Assembly (NCBI GenBank): GCA_022457155.1
Contig: JAJGOT010000001.1
Coordinates: forward strand, 1,516,001 to 1,580,000
Reading direction: 5' to 3'
DNA length: 64,000 nt
Source of the DNA: Cladopsammia gracilis
Lineage: Eukaryota > Cnidaria > Anthozoa > Scleractinia > Dendrophylliidae
The translations under genes and the position numbers were made by a program. Below, piece after piece: positions 49,601 through 58,360 of this stretch; position 1 is the stretch's first letter; each line of letters starts with the position of its first letter. Below the pieces are notes generated by a model, which searched no databases, was not told where the DNA came from, and saw only the letters and a program-made list of their open reading frames with translations.

Positions 49601-52600
49601 TTTAGCCAATCACAAAGCGTGGCAATGCAAAACCAAAGCAATTGTGTAAGTAATATATCAAACACGAGGAACAGTGTTTCATCAGATTTTCAAACACCGA
49701 GAAGTGGATTGGAAAAACGAGGCGCAGCCGAGTTTTTTTAAACCACTTCAAGGTGTTTGGAAATCTGATGAAACACTGTTTCGAGTGTTTGATAAAGCTT
49801 CTCAAACTGATCGTTAAATACGGAGAAAACGAAGGAATAAAATCGCCAAAATCTATGCAAATTAAGAAACGATTTCAAAACCTCCTTCACGGTAGTGATT
49901 TCCTTTGTGTTCTCATCGTGAATTATTAATGAGTTTGAGAATTACTTTTCACACAATTGAAAACTGCTCTATTATTACTGTGAAATGACGAATTTTCTCT
50001 TCTTTTCAGGCCCTCATATCACTGTTTGTTTTTTCCACTCGAGATGGATGGGTGGAAATTATGCACAATGGGATAGATGCTGTAGGAATCGATCAGCAGG
50101 TTAGAGAACTTGCAACAAAAGCTCGGGAATCCTTTTAAAGTTACGTCGGAGTGTGTATCATTCCGGGTTTCCCAGACTATTGATGGGTATATGAGTTAGT
50201 AGTAGTACTCGATATCAGTTGCATGTCAGTTATGATTATAGTCATTTGTTAGTTATCGAAAACATTCGGCCAAAATTTCAACACAAGAAGAGCAATAACA
50301 TAATGAGCGATTTTGCTTGTGTCATATGAAATCGGGTTGTAAATATATCTGTGGAAACCACAGGCAAATTTCAACTCGTTGAATCTCTCGAGGCAATTCT
50401 AACTCAGATTTCAGTTGTTGACAAGTTCAAATCGCTATAAGAACTACGATTTAAACAAAAGGACTTGCTTAATTTCCTGTGTTTAAGATTACGAGAGACA
50501 CGGTGGAAATAAATCTTTGTTGCTATTTGGGAGCTATCAAGCAGCATTATTTTGCCCATATTTTTTTTTCGTTTGCTAGCTCAGTCACTGTAGTACAAAC
50601 TTTGTCTTTTTTATGGTGTTTGCAACATTCTTTATTTTGGCAGCCTATAGAGAACTATGCCGAGTGGCGACTTGCGTATTTCATTCCTTTCCTAATGTTG
50701 GGTGGCTTCCTTGTGCTGAACATGATTGTAGGGGTGGTAGTAGAAAACTTTCAACGTTGTCGAGAAAGACTGGAGGACGAAGAAAAGCAAAGAAGACAAA
50801 AAAAATTGCTAGAGAAGGCAAGAAGCAAGAATCAACAAGGTGAATATTAGTTAACTAATATAATCCGCAGTCAGTCAGTTAATCGAAGTCAATTAACCCA
50901 CCAACCAGCCAGGTGATTAGCTATACAGTCAGTCATTTAGCGTGACGGATGGACAGATAGTTCGTCGACATTTCGTCATTTCGTCATTCATTCATTCACT
51001 CGCTCGTTCGTTCGTTCATTCGTTCATTCATCTCTTTATTTAGTCAGTCAATGAGTCAGTAAAGCAGTCATTTAATCAGTCAGTCAGTCAGTCAGTCAGT
51101 CAGACAGTCAGTCATTCCGTCAATCAGTGGCGCCTGCCTATCTCCTATCGGATTTTAAAAATGCGTGCCAAATTCATGCGTTTAATACCAGAAACCGAGA
51201 CCTGTTGCGCCTATCTCTCGCTAGTCAAGTACCAGCGGAGGGTAGCTTCATATACAACGGCGCACGCACATTTAATTTCAACCACCTAATGACACTTGTC
51301 TACATATTTTAAGTTAAAATTGCTAAGTTCCATATGAAAGGGAGTAAATGAGTTTTGTAATGCATGGGTGTATTAGAACAGTTTTCAGTTGAGTGTAGAA
51401 AGTAATTACACAATAGCTTTGGTTTTGCATTGCCACGCTTTGTGATTGGCTAACAAATCGCGCGCCACTTTCTCGACCAATCAGAAGTAAAACCAAAACC
51501 AATCGTGACTTGCTCGCACGCGTTTTCCCGCGCTTGGCGCCGCCGACATGTAATTGCTTCGAGCTCTGATTGGTTCATTGGATTGTTTACGACTGCTGTG
51601 ATTGGTCAGAGTAATTACTTTGGTTTTGGTTTTACGAAACTCAATTGAAAACTGCTCTTGTTACTTTATTCAGGTATTTCATAACTAGCTTTAGCTTATA
51701 AGATGTACCTGGATAAATTTTATGATAAATAAATAAAAAAAATAAACAAATAATTAAATAACCGTATTAATTTCAGACGTAGATCGTACATATTACGAAA
51801 GTTACAGCAAATGGCGTCGGCGAATCCATGATATGTGCCTTCACCTGTACTGGGACGTGACTATTGCCATGGTTATTTGCCTGAATGTCATCTGCATGTC
51901 ACTGGAGCATTATGGGATGTCCCAGGTAAGCAAGAAGAAAAGCTTTGAATATGTCAAGTTATTCAATCCACAGGGAGCCCAAACTCACAATGAGAGCCCT
52001 CAGCGACAAAAATATAAGGATCAGTGTATGGGATTTAATCGGGAGTTTGATAAAATATCAAAATTATAAATAAACAGCCATTAAAAAAATGTGTCCATTC
52101 CTCATTAAATAATATCTCTCTGTTGTTGCTTGGCGGCTTTATGGCTTCTAAACGGTATTTTAGCGAGTTTTGTTTTTTTCCTGGTTTGACATACTTCTTT
52201 TAGTGCCACCGTAAATTGCCGAGATTCTTTCTAAATAAAGTAAGGTACCACTGTGCTTTAATTGAAGTATGACGAGAACTGATTAAATTTCCATTTAATT
52301 TACGCTTTGAAATTAAATGCAAGAAGAAAGTATTTTATTTAAATTATCTGTAAACTTGGCCTCCCTTGCAATGTTCAATGCCACGAGATTTCACTGATGC
52401 TTGGTCAAAACTGAACTAAAATTACTGATAGAGTAGTTTTCAATTGAGTGTCGAAAGTAATTACACAATTCTTGGTTTTCACATGACGTCATAAAAATTA
52501 AAAAATCTAAAGTATAAGTCCTACAAAGCTGTTTCTAACATGGTATGTGGATACAAGTGTTATAATCTTTCACAAAAAGTTTCAGGTTTTAACGATGTTT

Positions 52601-55600
52601 TGCTTCCGATTTACAAAGGTTTTAAATGTGTCACAAAATTAGCATTTTGTAAATTCAAATCTCTATAACTCACTAACACGACGTTCAAAACAAGAAATAT
52701 TTTACCATTCAATTATTCAATGGGGTGATGGTGGTGGCATAGTTACTTTAATAGCAATAAGGAACTCGTGTAACTGACCACAACCATCCGCCAACTTTTG
52801 TTTTGACCAGCTGTGATGTAATTCATTCCTCAGACATTTCAGATATTCGTCGAGACTTCGAATTACTTTTTTACTGGTGTCTTTGTGTTAGAGGTGATAT
52901 TCAAATTTATTGCCTTTGGATTCCTGCGTTATTTCAAGGATAGGTAAGTAGTGATATCGTAGTTTAAGACGGATTTATTTGTACTTTTTGTGCTCCTGTT
53001 TTTGGAATCACTCAACGACTTATGTAATATAGTACAGCCGTTCAAGATACGATTTTCTCCTTCTAAAATCAAACAAAAGTTATTAACTTACTAACTGTAA
53101 CAGCTTACGCTCAACTAGGAATTTCAGTGGTTTATGAAATAATGTTTGCAAATCCCTATTTTAATTTTGTACGCTAACTGTTTATTACGGAGTATCTGGA
53201 ACTCTAAGTATGCCTCGTTTCCTAACAGACGAGTGCTTGGAATTTTATCGATATGTTAAGGTACAAGGGATATGGATTCAAATGCATAGTGAACTCATTT
53301 ACAGGTGGAATCTGGTTGATTTAGTAATAGTTATTCTCTCCTTGGCGGGAATAATCATTGAGTCACTCAGCTCTACAAGAAAACTGCTGATAAATCCAAC
53401 TGTTGCAAGGTCGTTGAGAGTTCTACGAATTATCAGAGGTATGTGACGTGAAATTTGACACTTTATATCAATTGCCATCCGTCGCAAAAGTATAGTTTTA
53501 GCGTAATGTTCCGTTGTAGAAACTTACAACATAAGTGGGCAAAACATAACTTGACTCCAGTGGCTGATTTATCTGGTCAGTCTGTTGGCTTTTCAAAATG
53601 TTACGATAGATGATCATGTTAGATGAAAGATGAAAAAGTCCGTTAAATTCCTTCAACATTTCTTCTGTCATCGTTTCAGTGCTCAAACTCGTGAAGTTAG
53701 CCAAAGGAGTTCGTTCGCTTCTGGACACTTTATTTGAAGCTCTTCCACAGGTTTGTCCATCACTTTAGTCTTAGAGCAGTTTTCAATTGAGTATCGAAAG
53801 TAATTACACAATTGCTTTGGTTTTGCATTGCTATGCTTTGTGATTGGCTGAAAAATCTCGCGCCACTTTCTCGACCAATCAGGAGTAAAACCAAAACCAA
53901 TCGTGACTTGCTCGCACGCGTTTTCCCACGCTTGGCGCCGGCGACATGTAATTGCTTCGAGCTCTGATTAGTTCATTAGATTGTTTACGACTGCTGTGAT
54001 TGGTCAGAGTAATTACTTTGGTTTTGGTTTTACGACACTCAATTGAAAACTGCTCTATACACTGCCTTGACGGACCTTGTTTTGATTCACCCACGGCTTA
54101 AATGGACACTGTTCCGCCGAAACGACAAAGTTTCGCTTGTGTCAGTTATCTCCATGTTACTAAGATATTGCCAAATAAACAACCTTATTAGATAAAAAAA
54201 AAAAAAAGATTCTATAGAGCAAAACGGTAGCAGTAGTTTGGAGATAAAGTGCAGGATTGCAAGGATGGAAGTGGATTACAGTTCATCAAATTTGATTTTG
54301 TGACAGGCAGTCAAGAAATCAAATTTGCCATTCTTGTGGAATTTTGACTTTTCTAGTCAAAATTTAGCTTACCTTTTTTCCATGCTAATCTCTAATTTCC
54401 ACCAAATACGCAACTAAATTTGACAAAAAGATTCTAGAGAGCAACACAAAAGCAGTAGCTTGGAGATAAAATGCAGGATTGCAAGGATGGAAGTGGATTA
54501 CAGTTCATCAAATTTTGTGACAGGTGGTCAAGAAATCAAAATTTCCATTCGTGCAGAATTTTGATTTTTTTAGCCGTTATGTTGTCTCTTTGGGTAATAT
54601 TTCTAGCTTTGCTTTCATCATTTTTGGTGATTTTGTCTTCCTATTTCAAAGTGCCTATCACCCCTAGAAAGTTAGTAGTTATGTAATAAATGATTCCCGC
54701 GTTGACGTCATCTAATTAGCATTTTGTAAATTCAAATCTCCGGTAACTCACTAACACGACGTTCAAAACAAGAAATATTTTACCATTCAACCATTCAATG
54801 TACATAGAGTTGATTCTGAAAATAACTTTCTAAGGGTGATGGGCACTTTAAAGCAAGCGCCTGGACGTAATCATAAAAACACGATATATCAGCCGGGACG
54901 GTGCTCCTTTAAATTCGGCAAGAACTTGCTTTATTCACTGCAAGGACAAAATGATGTCGTTAAAAGATGTTACATCCTTCAGCATAGGGATTTATAAGAA
55001 AATATACAAGAAAATATACGAAATTTAATTTATTTAAAAATTTTTTTTATTTAGGTTGCCAACCTTGGACTGTTGTTCCTGCTTTTATTTTTTATTTATT
55101 CCTGTTTGGGCATTCAGTTATTTGGAACGCTAGGTAAGTTAATTGTGCATTGTCGATTGTAAAGTCGATTGTAGGGCAATAATTGAAAAAGTGAATTGTG
55201 ATAGCATCGGCTCTTGGAATAAAAAGTGAGTATTTCGATGTTTGACTGGAGTTTACCCGTTGTTAATCCAAGCTGTCGCTACAAGGGTCCCATCTTGATT
55301 GATGTTATGCGGTTACCCCAGTTGAGCCTGTCAATAAAACCCTGAAAGAGGTACGACCATTTGAATGAAAGCTTTTTTCTCTGCACTTTGACAAATTGCT
55401 ATTTTATGTTTTAGCATGACAGTTCGGTAATTTTTTTGGCCAGTAGATCGTGCCAATGTTATGAATGGGCAAATGGCTAATTCCAACAGCACCACAGTAA
55501 AGCTTTCATTTTAATGGTCACACTAAGATCCACAAAATGAAAAGTTAGAATCACTTCGTTTAATGACCGATAGCAATTTTTTCCTACTCTTACATGGCGT

Positions 55601-56918
55601 TATTTTTCATTTTTCGCAGAGTGTTCTCCGTCACAGCCCTGCCAGGGCCTTGGTCCGCATGCGCACTTTAGAGATTTTGGCAATGCTATGTTGACTTTAT
55701 TTAGAATAGCAACGGGAGATAACTGGAATGGTATATTAGAGGTCAGTGAACATATAATATAACACGCACTCACTACGATGGTAGCAATTCTGTTAAACCT
55801 TATGAAAGTGTGGAAACATTGTGATTAAACATTTTTTTCGCACGATTCAAACTACCACTAGTGGCGGCGTGTAAACAGGAAAAACAATGTAATTTCCATT
55901 TCTGAAAATGACGAATACGGGAGTGATCGTCAACAATTTGAGGAAACCTCCACTAGATCAGGTACCAGCATATAGTTCTGTGAGCCGGTGTAGCTGGTCT
56001 TTATCTCCATTCACTCTTTAGTGGCAACAATTCTTTCTGACAAGTAGGTCCAGCCACATTCCTCCGACATTTTCTAACTAAACCATTCAATGAAGTGATT
56101 AATTCCGATATTTAGCTTTGGCATAGGCAGTCGTTTTCATATTGAAATAGTTCTATTTTTGGCGTTTTATATGAGTGTGATTGGTATATATGTGCCTCTC
56201 TTCAGTTGCAAGTAGTATTGTTTGTTTTATTAAAATATAACCAATTAATTCTTATAAAACGTCCCTTCAATTTAATACTAGTGCCATTTCTTTTCAGGAC
56301 ACACTGCGGTCCGAATGCTCCAGAGCAGCCGAGTGCGAGAAATACTGTTGCATGAGCAAATACACAGCACCGCTGTTCTTCGTTACGTTTGTACTGGCGG
56401 CCCAGTTTGTGCTGGTCAATGTCGTCATCGCTGTACTCATGAAGCATCTGAAAGAATCTAAAGAGAAAATTGCGGCAAATATGGCCGCCAAAGACTTAGA
56501 GAAAAAGCTCAAGCTGCTGACTTTATCGGCAAAGAATTTCATCAAAGGAAAAGCAAGGAAAAATGAACTGCCGTCAATCTCAAGGCGACGTTCCATAGTG
56601 CAACTCGGTTTGGGTGGAATAGAGCTCGCTCAGTTGAAAAATTGTGAACCTGAAAAAAAAGTAGATAAATCGTTTTGTGCAGAGTTGGCTAGAGCTGATG
56701 CGATTTTCCAAGAATTTCTGCGTTTAAACGCGAATCTTCAAAAGGTGAAAATGACCATCGTGCGTACATCGTCACACAACACTGCCCAGGTCACGCCATC
56801 TATTGTCACGCATACTCTACGACAAAGGCGTAATACCGTTAGTGGAATAAGCGAACTGCGCAAGACTTCATCTCATTTGAGTGAATTTACTGTATATAAG
56901 TCCGGTGCTAAACTTTGA
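26953..56918 (+). CDS. CACNA1G/H/I-like (CaV3): T-type voltage-gated calcium channel alpha-1 subunit (CaV3), complete
   Basis: Pore-forming subunit of a low-voltage-activated Ca2+ channel in the plasma membrane: four repeats of six helices. The 27 coding exons are 26953-27104, 29471-29713, 30489-30583, 32301-32475, 33262-33541, 34152-34244, 34957-36261, 37841-37992, 39365-39662, 40145-40315, 40554-40737, 41367-41899, 43300-43376, 44831-44954, 45387-45455, 45796-45980, 46521-46647, 47245-47367, 50010-50099, 50644-50839, 51777-51925, 52834-52943, 53305-53438, 53680-53750, 55055-55133, 55620-55741, 56298-56918. Phases agree throughout; the sum is 5958 nt, or 1985 aa plus stop. Filter motifs are TLEGW (E320), TQENW (E936), TRDGW (D1474) and TGDNW (D1772), the EEDD ring of T-type channels. 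No beta-subunit AID or IQ motif is seen. All introns are GT-AG except intron 1 (AT-AC). An in-frame TAA at 26938 supports the chosen ATG. Confidence 0.95.
27105..29470 (+). other. U12-type AT-AC intron (CaV3 intron 1)
   Basis: The intron starts ATATCCTTTT, a full match to the minor-spliceosome 5' splice site. It ends TTCCTTAACGTTATTGTAC, with an exact U12 branch-site consensus TTCCTTAAC at 29452-29460 and the branch A about 11 nt before the AC end. No GT-AG alternative keeps the conserved protein: joining here gives KWP-WFERISM, as in vertebrate CaV3. Minor introns are known in voltage-gated Na+ and Ca2+ channel genes. The intron also carries one copy of the 282-bp TA-flanked element near its 3' end (29126-29407); the rest is AT-rich DNA with no gene seen. 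Confidence 0.95.
29126..29407 (+). mobile_element. TA-flanked 282-bp MITE, copy 2 (CaV3 intron 1)
   Basis: Same family and orientation as the copy at 9753, exactly 282 bp, flanked by TA. It lies just 44 bp upstream of the U12 branch site of intron 1. Confidence 0.9.
29749..29938. mobile_element. Hairpin element, ~190 bp (CaV3 intron 2)
   Basis: Palindrome with arms of about 85 bp (ACAAATAGATTCCATTTG...GTGGTAAGAACA and complement) and the tip CACGAGCCGCAGGCGAGTG. It starts 36 bp after the exon 2 donor. Confidence 0.85.
31197..31252. mobile_element. Small hairpin element (CaV3 intron 3)
   Basis: Perfect core AAACTCGAGGCGAAGCCTCGAG with arms TTATCAGGTTTAAA / TTTACACCTGATAA. Weaker pairing extends to about 31160 and 31285. 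Confidence 0.75.
31971..32100. mobile_element. Hairpin MITE, 130 bp (CaV3 intron 3)
   Basis: Ends TACCAGGGGTCAATTCAATA and the complement of a near-identical end. Arms of about 55 bp. No coding sequence. Confidence 0.85.
34001..34091. repeat. Hairpin repeat (CaV3 intron 5)
   Basis: GAAACAGTGAATTTTGTTTCC pairs with GGAAACAAAATTCATTGTTTC across a CCTCGACTTCGTCTCCGCTT tip. Ends about 60 bp before exon 6. Confidence 0.7.
34608..34674 (+). repeat. (AAT)n microsatellite (CaV3 intron 6)
   Basis: Uninterrupted trinucleotide repeat of about 22 units. Confidence 0.97.
34957..36261 (+). other. CaV3 exon 7: end of IS6, I-II linker with His-rich tract, IIS1
   Basis: A 1305-nt exon (435 codons), by far the largest. 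It starts inside IS6 ([18 protein letters not shown]), then follows the segment that in T-type channels forms the gating-brake helices ([12 protein letters not shown] ... FVRFIQKLC). Next comes a tract with 13 His in 16 residues (about residues 412-427, nt 35152-35199). A long Ser/Thr-rich, probably disordered linker with many basic phosphosite-like stretches follows. The exon ends with IIS1 ([20 protein letters not shown]). Vertebrate CaV3 linkers also carry a poly-His run near this place. Confidence 0.93.
36314..36617 (-). mobile_element. TA-flanked MITE, copy 3 (CaV3 intron 7)
   Basis: Reverse-oriented copy, 304 bp, TA on both sides, with small insertions (CTCCC in the left repeat, an extra segment near the right end). 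It starts 53 bp after the exon 7 donor. Confidence 0.88.
37326..37729. mobile_element. Inverted-repeat element (CaV3 intron 7)
   Basis: Ends ACACTGCACGAAAAAATGGA and the complement of TCCATTTTTTCGTCCAGTGT. The interior is full of GCAAA/TTTGC words. 404 bp. Confidence 0.8.
37841..40315 (+). other. CaV3 exons 8-10: domain II
   Basis: Exon 8 (37841-37992) encodes IIS2-IIS3 ([17 protein letters not shown]). Exon 9 (39365-39662) holds the IIS4 sensor [20 protein letters not shown] and IIS5 with LFGGKF. Exon 10 (40145-40315) has the filter TQENW and IIS6 ([14 protein letters not shown]). Intron 7 contains the TA-flanked element (36314-36617) and an inverted-repeat element (37326-37729). Intron 8 contains an element of about 0.8 kb (38440-39251). 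Intron 9 (39663-40144) shows only weak repeat traces. Confidence 0.93.
38440..39251. mobile_element. 0.8-kb inverted-repeat element with AGTTGCTC sub-terminal repeats (CaV3 intron 8)
   Basis: Ends TAGGGTTAGACAGATTCTGC and the complement of GAATTTGTCTAGTCCTA. AAAGTTGCT(C/T)A recurs about ten times, mostly near the two ends. No long ORF. Confidence 0.72.
41931..42454 (-). mobile_element. TA-flanked MITE, copy 4 (CaV3 intron 12), split by another element
   Basis: Reverse-oriented copy with intact ends and TA flanks. Its body is interrupted at 42181-42415 by a second inverted-repeat element. It starts 32 bp after the exon 12 end. Confidence 0.88.
42181..42415. mobile_element. Nested inverted-repeat element inside MITE copy 4
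   Basis: About 235 bp, with ends AGACCATTTTACAGTTGT and the complement of ACAACTGTAAAATGGACT. Removing it restores the host element, with an AT repeated at the junction. A degraded relative is seen near 19420-19560 (shared GTTTGTATCAA, AAAGGCCAGGTC and ACAACTGTAAA words). Confidence 0.85.
42514..43099. mobile_element. 586-bp near-perfect palindrome (CaV3 intron 12)
   Basis: The left arm starts GTAAAGGTGGTCAGACACGA and the right arm ends with its complement. Pairing runs almost to the centre near 42807 (TTCAACTTGCTGAA). The arms are built from ACATGT(A/C)GC(A/G)GGGAC-like words. Fold-back transposon structure, no ORF of its own. Confidence 0.9.
43628..44213. mobile_element. G/C-tract-bordered repeat (CaV3 intron 13)
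   Basis: The left end has a long G run after CGTACAAGGGTTGGGG, and the right end a C run before ACTTGTACCACG, in inverted relation. The interior includes CAAGATGGCGGCCATCTTGG and TGACGTCA words. Confidence 0.6.
44332..44500. mobile_element. Degraded Tigger-like fragment (CaV3 intron 13)
   Basis: Begins TACAGTCCAACCTCTCCTTA and contains ATAATACGGACACC and related words, typical of pogo/Tigger ends. The right end is decayed. Confidence 0.5.
44518..44719. mobile_element. Inverted-repeat element with ~50-bp arms (CaV3 intron 13)
   Basis: CAATAGACCTCTTTAGCTTG... pairs with ...CAAGCTAAAGAGGTCTATTG. About 100 bp unpaired centre. Ends 111 bp before exon 14. Confidence 0.85.
45022..45197. mobile_element. 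Hairpin MITE, 176 bp (CaV3 intron 14)
   Basis: Near-perfect palindrome GGTGCGTTCCTTTGGGATGA...complement, with a centre of only about 5 nt (ACTCT). The arms carry repeated GGATCACTGATCC/GGATCA words. Confidence 0.88.
45200..45348 (+). mobile_element. Retroelement 3' tail with (GTT)n (CaV3 intron 14)
   Basis: Ends ACAAATAAAGTTGTTGTTGT, a polyadenylation-like hexamer plus trinucleotide tail typical of 5'-truncated LINE/SINE copies. Ends 38 bp before exon 15. Confidence 0.5.
47675..49271 (+). repeat. 1.6-kb CTAC/CTTC tetranucleotide satellite (CaV3 intron 18)
   Basis: About 400 tandem four-base units. Most are CTAC, with CTTC and rarer CCAC units scattered in recurring patterns. Almost no G on the plus strand. 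It fills most of intron 18. Confidence 0.98.
49399..49969 (-). mobile_element. TA-flanked MITE, copy 5 (CaV3 intron 18), split by a hairpin element
   Basis: Reverse-oriented copy with both ends and TA flanks, interrupted after GCAATTGTGTAA by a palindromic insertion (about 49651-49940). It directly follows the CTAC/CTTC satellite and ends 40 bp before exon 19. Confidence 0.87.
49656..49794. mobile_element. Hairpin element nested in MITE copy 5
   Basis: Arms TATCAAACACGAGGAACAGT... and complement, tip AACGAGGCGCAGCCGAGTT. The inserted unit probably extends to about 49940. Confidence 0.82.
50970..51115 (+). repeat. Degenerate tetranucleotide repeats (CaV3 intron 20)
   Basis: TTCA/TTCG units, then GTCA units, about 145 bp in all. 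Confidence 0.9.
51127..51312 (+). pseudogene. LINE reverse transcriptase C-terminal relic (CaV3 intron 20)
   Basis: Reads [20 protein letters not shown] then [10 protein letters not shown], similar to the YNTRS...F.Y.GPKLWN end of non-LTR ORF2. A short fragment next to a GTCA tetranucleotide repeat. Confidence 0.55.
51376..51657 (+). mobile_element. TA-flanked 282-bp MITE, copy 6 (CaV3 intron 20)
   Basis: 282 bp, ends GAACAG...CTGCTC, left flank TA, right flank mutated to TT. High identity to copies 1 and 8. Confidence 0.9.
52431..52478 (+). mobile_element. TA-flanked MITE, truncated copy 7 (CaV3 intron 21)
   Basis: Only the first 48 bp or so (GAGTAGTTTTCAATTGAGTG and beyond) remain. After that the sequence switches to another dispersed repeat related to the element at 7565-7977. 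Confidence 0.8.
53774..54055 (+). mobile_element. TA-flanked 282-bp MITE, copy 8 (CaV3 intron 24)
   Basis: 282 bp, near-consensus inverted repeats, TA on both sides. It starts 24 bp after the end of exon 24. Confidence 0.9.
54098..54914. mobile_element. Inverted-repeat element (ACTGTTCC ends) in CaV3 intron 24
   Basis: Starts TAAATGGACACTGTTCC and ends GGGACGGTGCTCCTTTAA. The internal block GATAAAGTGCAGGATTGCAA is present twice (about 54243 and 54464), so it is partly duplicated. Same family as 3831-4390. Confidence 0.7.
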
Positions 56919-57025
56919 ATTAATAATAACTTGAATGACTAACATTATGGCTGAGACGTGCGTTTAGCTCGTCACGTATCCTCCCCATGCCCCGTTGTCT
57001 CCTCCTTTAGCATGCAGTTACCCAA

Positions 57026-57031
57026 ATAAAT
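57026..57031 (+). promoter_or_regulatory. Candidate CaV3 polyadenylation signal
   Basis: AATAAA lies 108 nt after the CaV3 stop codon in AT-rich sequence, the first canonical hexamer after the stop. Not confirmed by any transcript evidence. Confidence 0.45.
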
Positions 57032-58026
57032 GCATTTGCAGTTGGTTTGTATAAGTTGTGCTGTAAATAAGATTACAGCTTATAATTTATCCTGGATTGT
57101 TTTTGGCCCATCACCCTGTGGGTTCAGCTTGGCACTATCAAAAGTGAATTAGAAATTATGTATATTTTAGTAATTGAATAAGAATTTTTTAAAACAATTT
57201 AAGATGAAATAATTCTCTCGAAGGCTATCTTCCTTTTTATTGTTCATTTATATAGAACGACTCATCACCTTGAAAAAAAAATTGAGAGTTACTGCATTGC
57301 AGTCCCAATTTTTATCTGGTGACATAAGAAACTAATTAGTTGATGCTGTAATTGGTAGTTTTACGCCAACTACGCGAAAAAAAGAAAAAAAAAAGAAAAA
57401 CTACGCGCTCTATTATTATGACAGGCTATCAAAAGTGTTGCAAGTGTAAAGCCACGAGTTGCCTGTTATGAAAACGAATTGCGTCGTTATAGCTACAATT
57501 AGGTCACCAATAGACCAGGCTATAGGGCGAGTGGCCGCGTATTTAACTTTGGAACGTTCTATTTTAGGAAAAGTAATGAAATAACTTCCATCACGAACGC
57601 TACAAAAACCCTTCCATACTTTTGGTCACATACGTCCTCCGGGTAGATCATTCTCGCCCCAGACTGCCACTCTTTTTCAAAGTGGTGTAGCTATAGAAAG
57701 TCCTTTGGAATAGTGTGTCGAGACCAAGTCTGCCATATATTTCAACCTTATCCTGCTTTCCGTTGGGGGATATAGGGTAACCTCGTTCCCAGGGTCTCAG
57801 AGCGACCCTGGGGATGAGGTTGGATAAGGGATAGGCTTACTCTGAGAGCTAAAGTTGCCTTAAGTCGCCCTAAGTCGCTTAGCTCTAGCTGGGGATAATT
57901 AACTTTCTCTGACCCCAATTATCTTCCTCTAGTTCTCTGAGGAAGTTTCGAGTAAACCTTTAACAGTAAAAATCCTACGTCATAATACATTTAACTGGGA
58001 AGAATGGATTAGCTGGAGAGGAAAAT

Positions 58027-58360
58027 TTAAGGTGGCTCTGAACCCCACCTACAGAATTTTTTTCAACCTTGCCAAAAATTGCATCTTATCCAACTGATCA
58101 AAATTTGACAATAAAAAATGGGGTTCACCGAGTCATTTTTGAGTTATTAACACTTAAAGCTCAAATTAAGGGTGTTTTCAGCACGTTTTACTTTTGCTAT
58201 AGTAAAATATTGTGTCACAAAAATGATAACAACGTGTTCACCAATCATTGGGCATTCGTTTGATATCATGATTGTAGTATCAACTGATAAAAAGTGGTTA
58301 TAATGACCCATCAAATTCTAAGTCTTGAAAAGTGCTGGAAACTGTTGGGAGCCACCTTAA
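58027..58360. mobile_element. TTAA-flanked MITE (piggyBac-like)
   Basis: TTAA then GGTGGCTC at the left and GAGCCACC-like sequence then TTAA at the right. About 330 bp, no ORF. TTAA target sites are the mark of piggyBac-type transposition. Confidence 0.72.

Larger units (their letters stand above)
44831..50839 (+). other. CaV3 exons 14-20: domain III
   Basis: Exon 14: IIIS1 ([19 protein letters not shown]). Exon 15: IIIS2 (69 nt). Exon 16: IIIS3-S4, with [17 protein letters not shown]. Exon 17: [20 protein letters not shown] and IIIS5. Exon 18: extracellular turret with Cys residues and YNFDNL. Exon 19: filter TRDGW. Exon 20: IIIS6 ([12 protein letters not shown]) followed by a charged helix ([20 protein letters not shown]). 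The order and spacing match vertebrate T-type domain III closely. Intron 18 (47368-50009) is mostly satellite plus a transposable element. Confidence 0.94.
51777..56918 (+). other. CaV3 exons 21-27: domain IV and C-terminus
   Basis: Exon 21 gives the III-IV linker end and IVS1 ([15 protein letters not shown]). Exons 22-23 give IVS2-S3, and exons 23-24 the IVS4 sensor ([20 protein letters not shown]). Exon 25 is IVS5, exon 26 the turret and filter TGDNW, and exon 27 IVS6 ([18 protein letters not shown]) with a cytoplasmic tail of about 165 residues rich in Lys/Glu, then Ser/Thr/Arg. The tail is shorter than in vertebrate CaV3 proteins. The stop is TGA at 56916-56918. Exon 22 has a second in-frame acceptor nine bases downstream. 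Confidence 0.93.

Noticed and set aside
49408..49665. 85-codon minus-strand frame (similar ones at 41940-42179 and 9837-10025)
   Set aside because: These are translations of the repeated 282-bp MITE; the shared peptide reflects shared transposon DNA, not a gene.
26953..56918. Sodium channel or high-voltage CaV1/CaV2 identity
   Set aside because: The pore ring is E/E/D/D, not DEKA/DEEA or EEEE; there is no AID after IS6 and no IQ motif; linker segments match T-type channels.
56907..56918. C-terminal AKL of CaV3 as a peroxisomal targeting signal
   Set aside because: The tripeptide resembles PTS1, but the protein is a multi-pass plasma-membrane channel, so the match is very likely chance.
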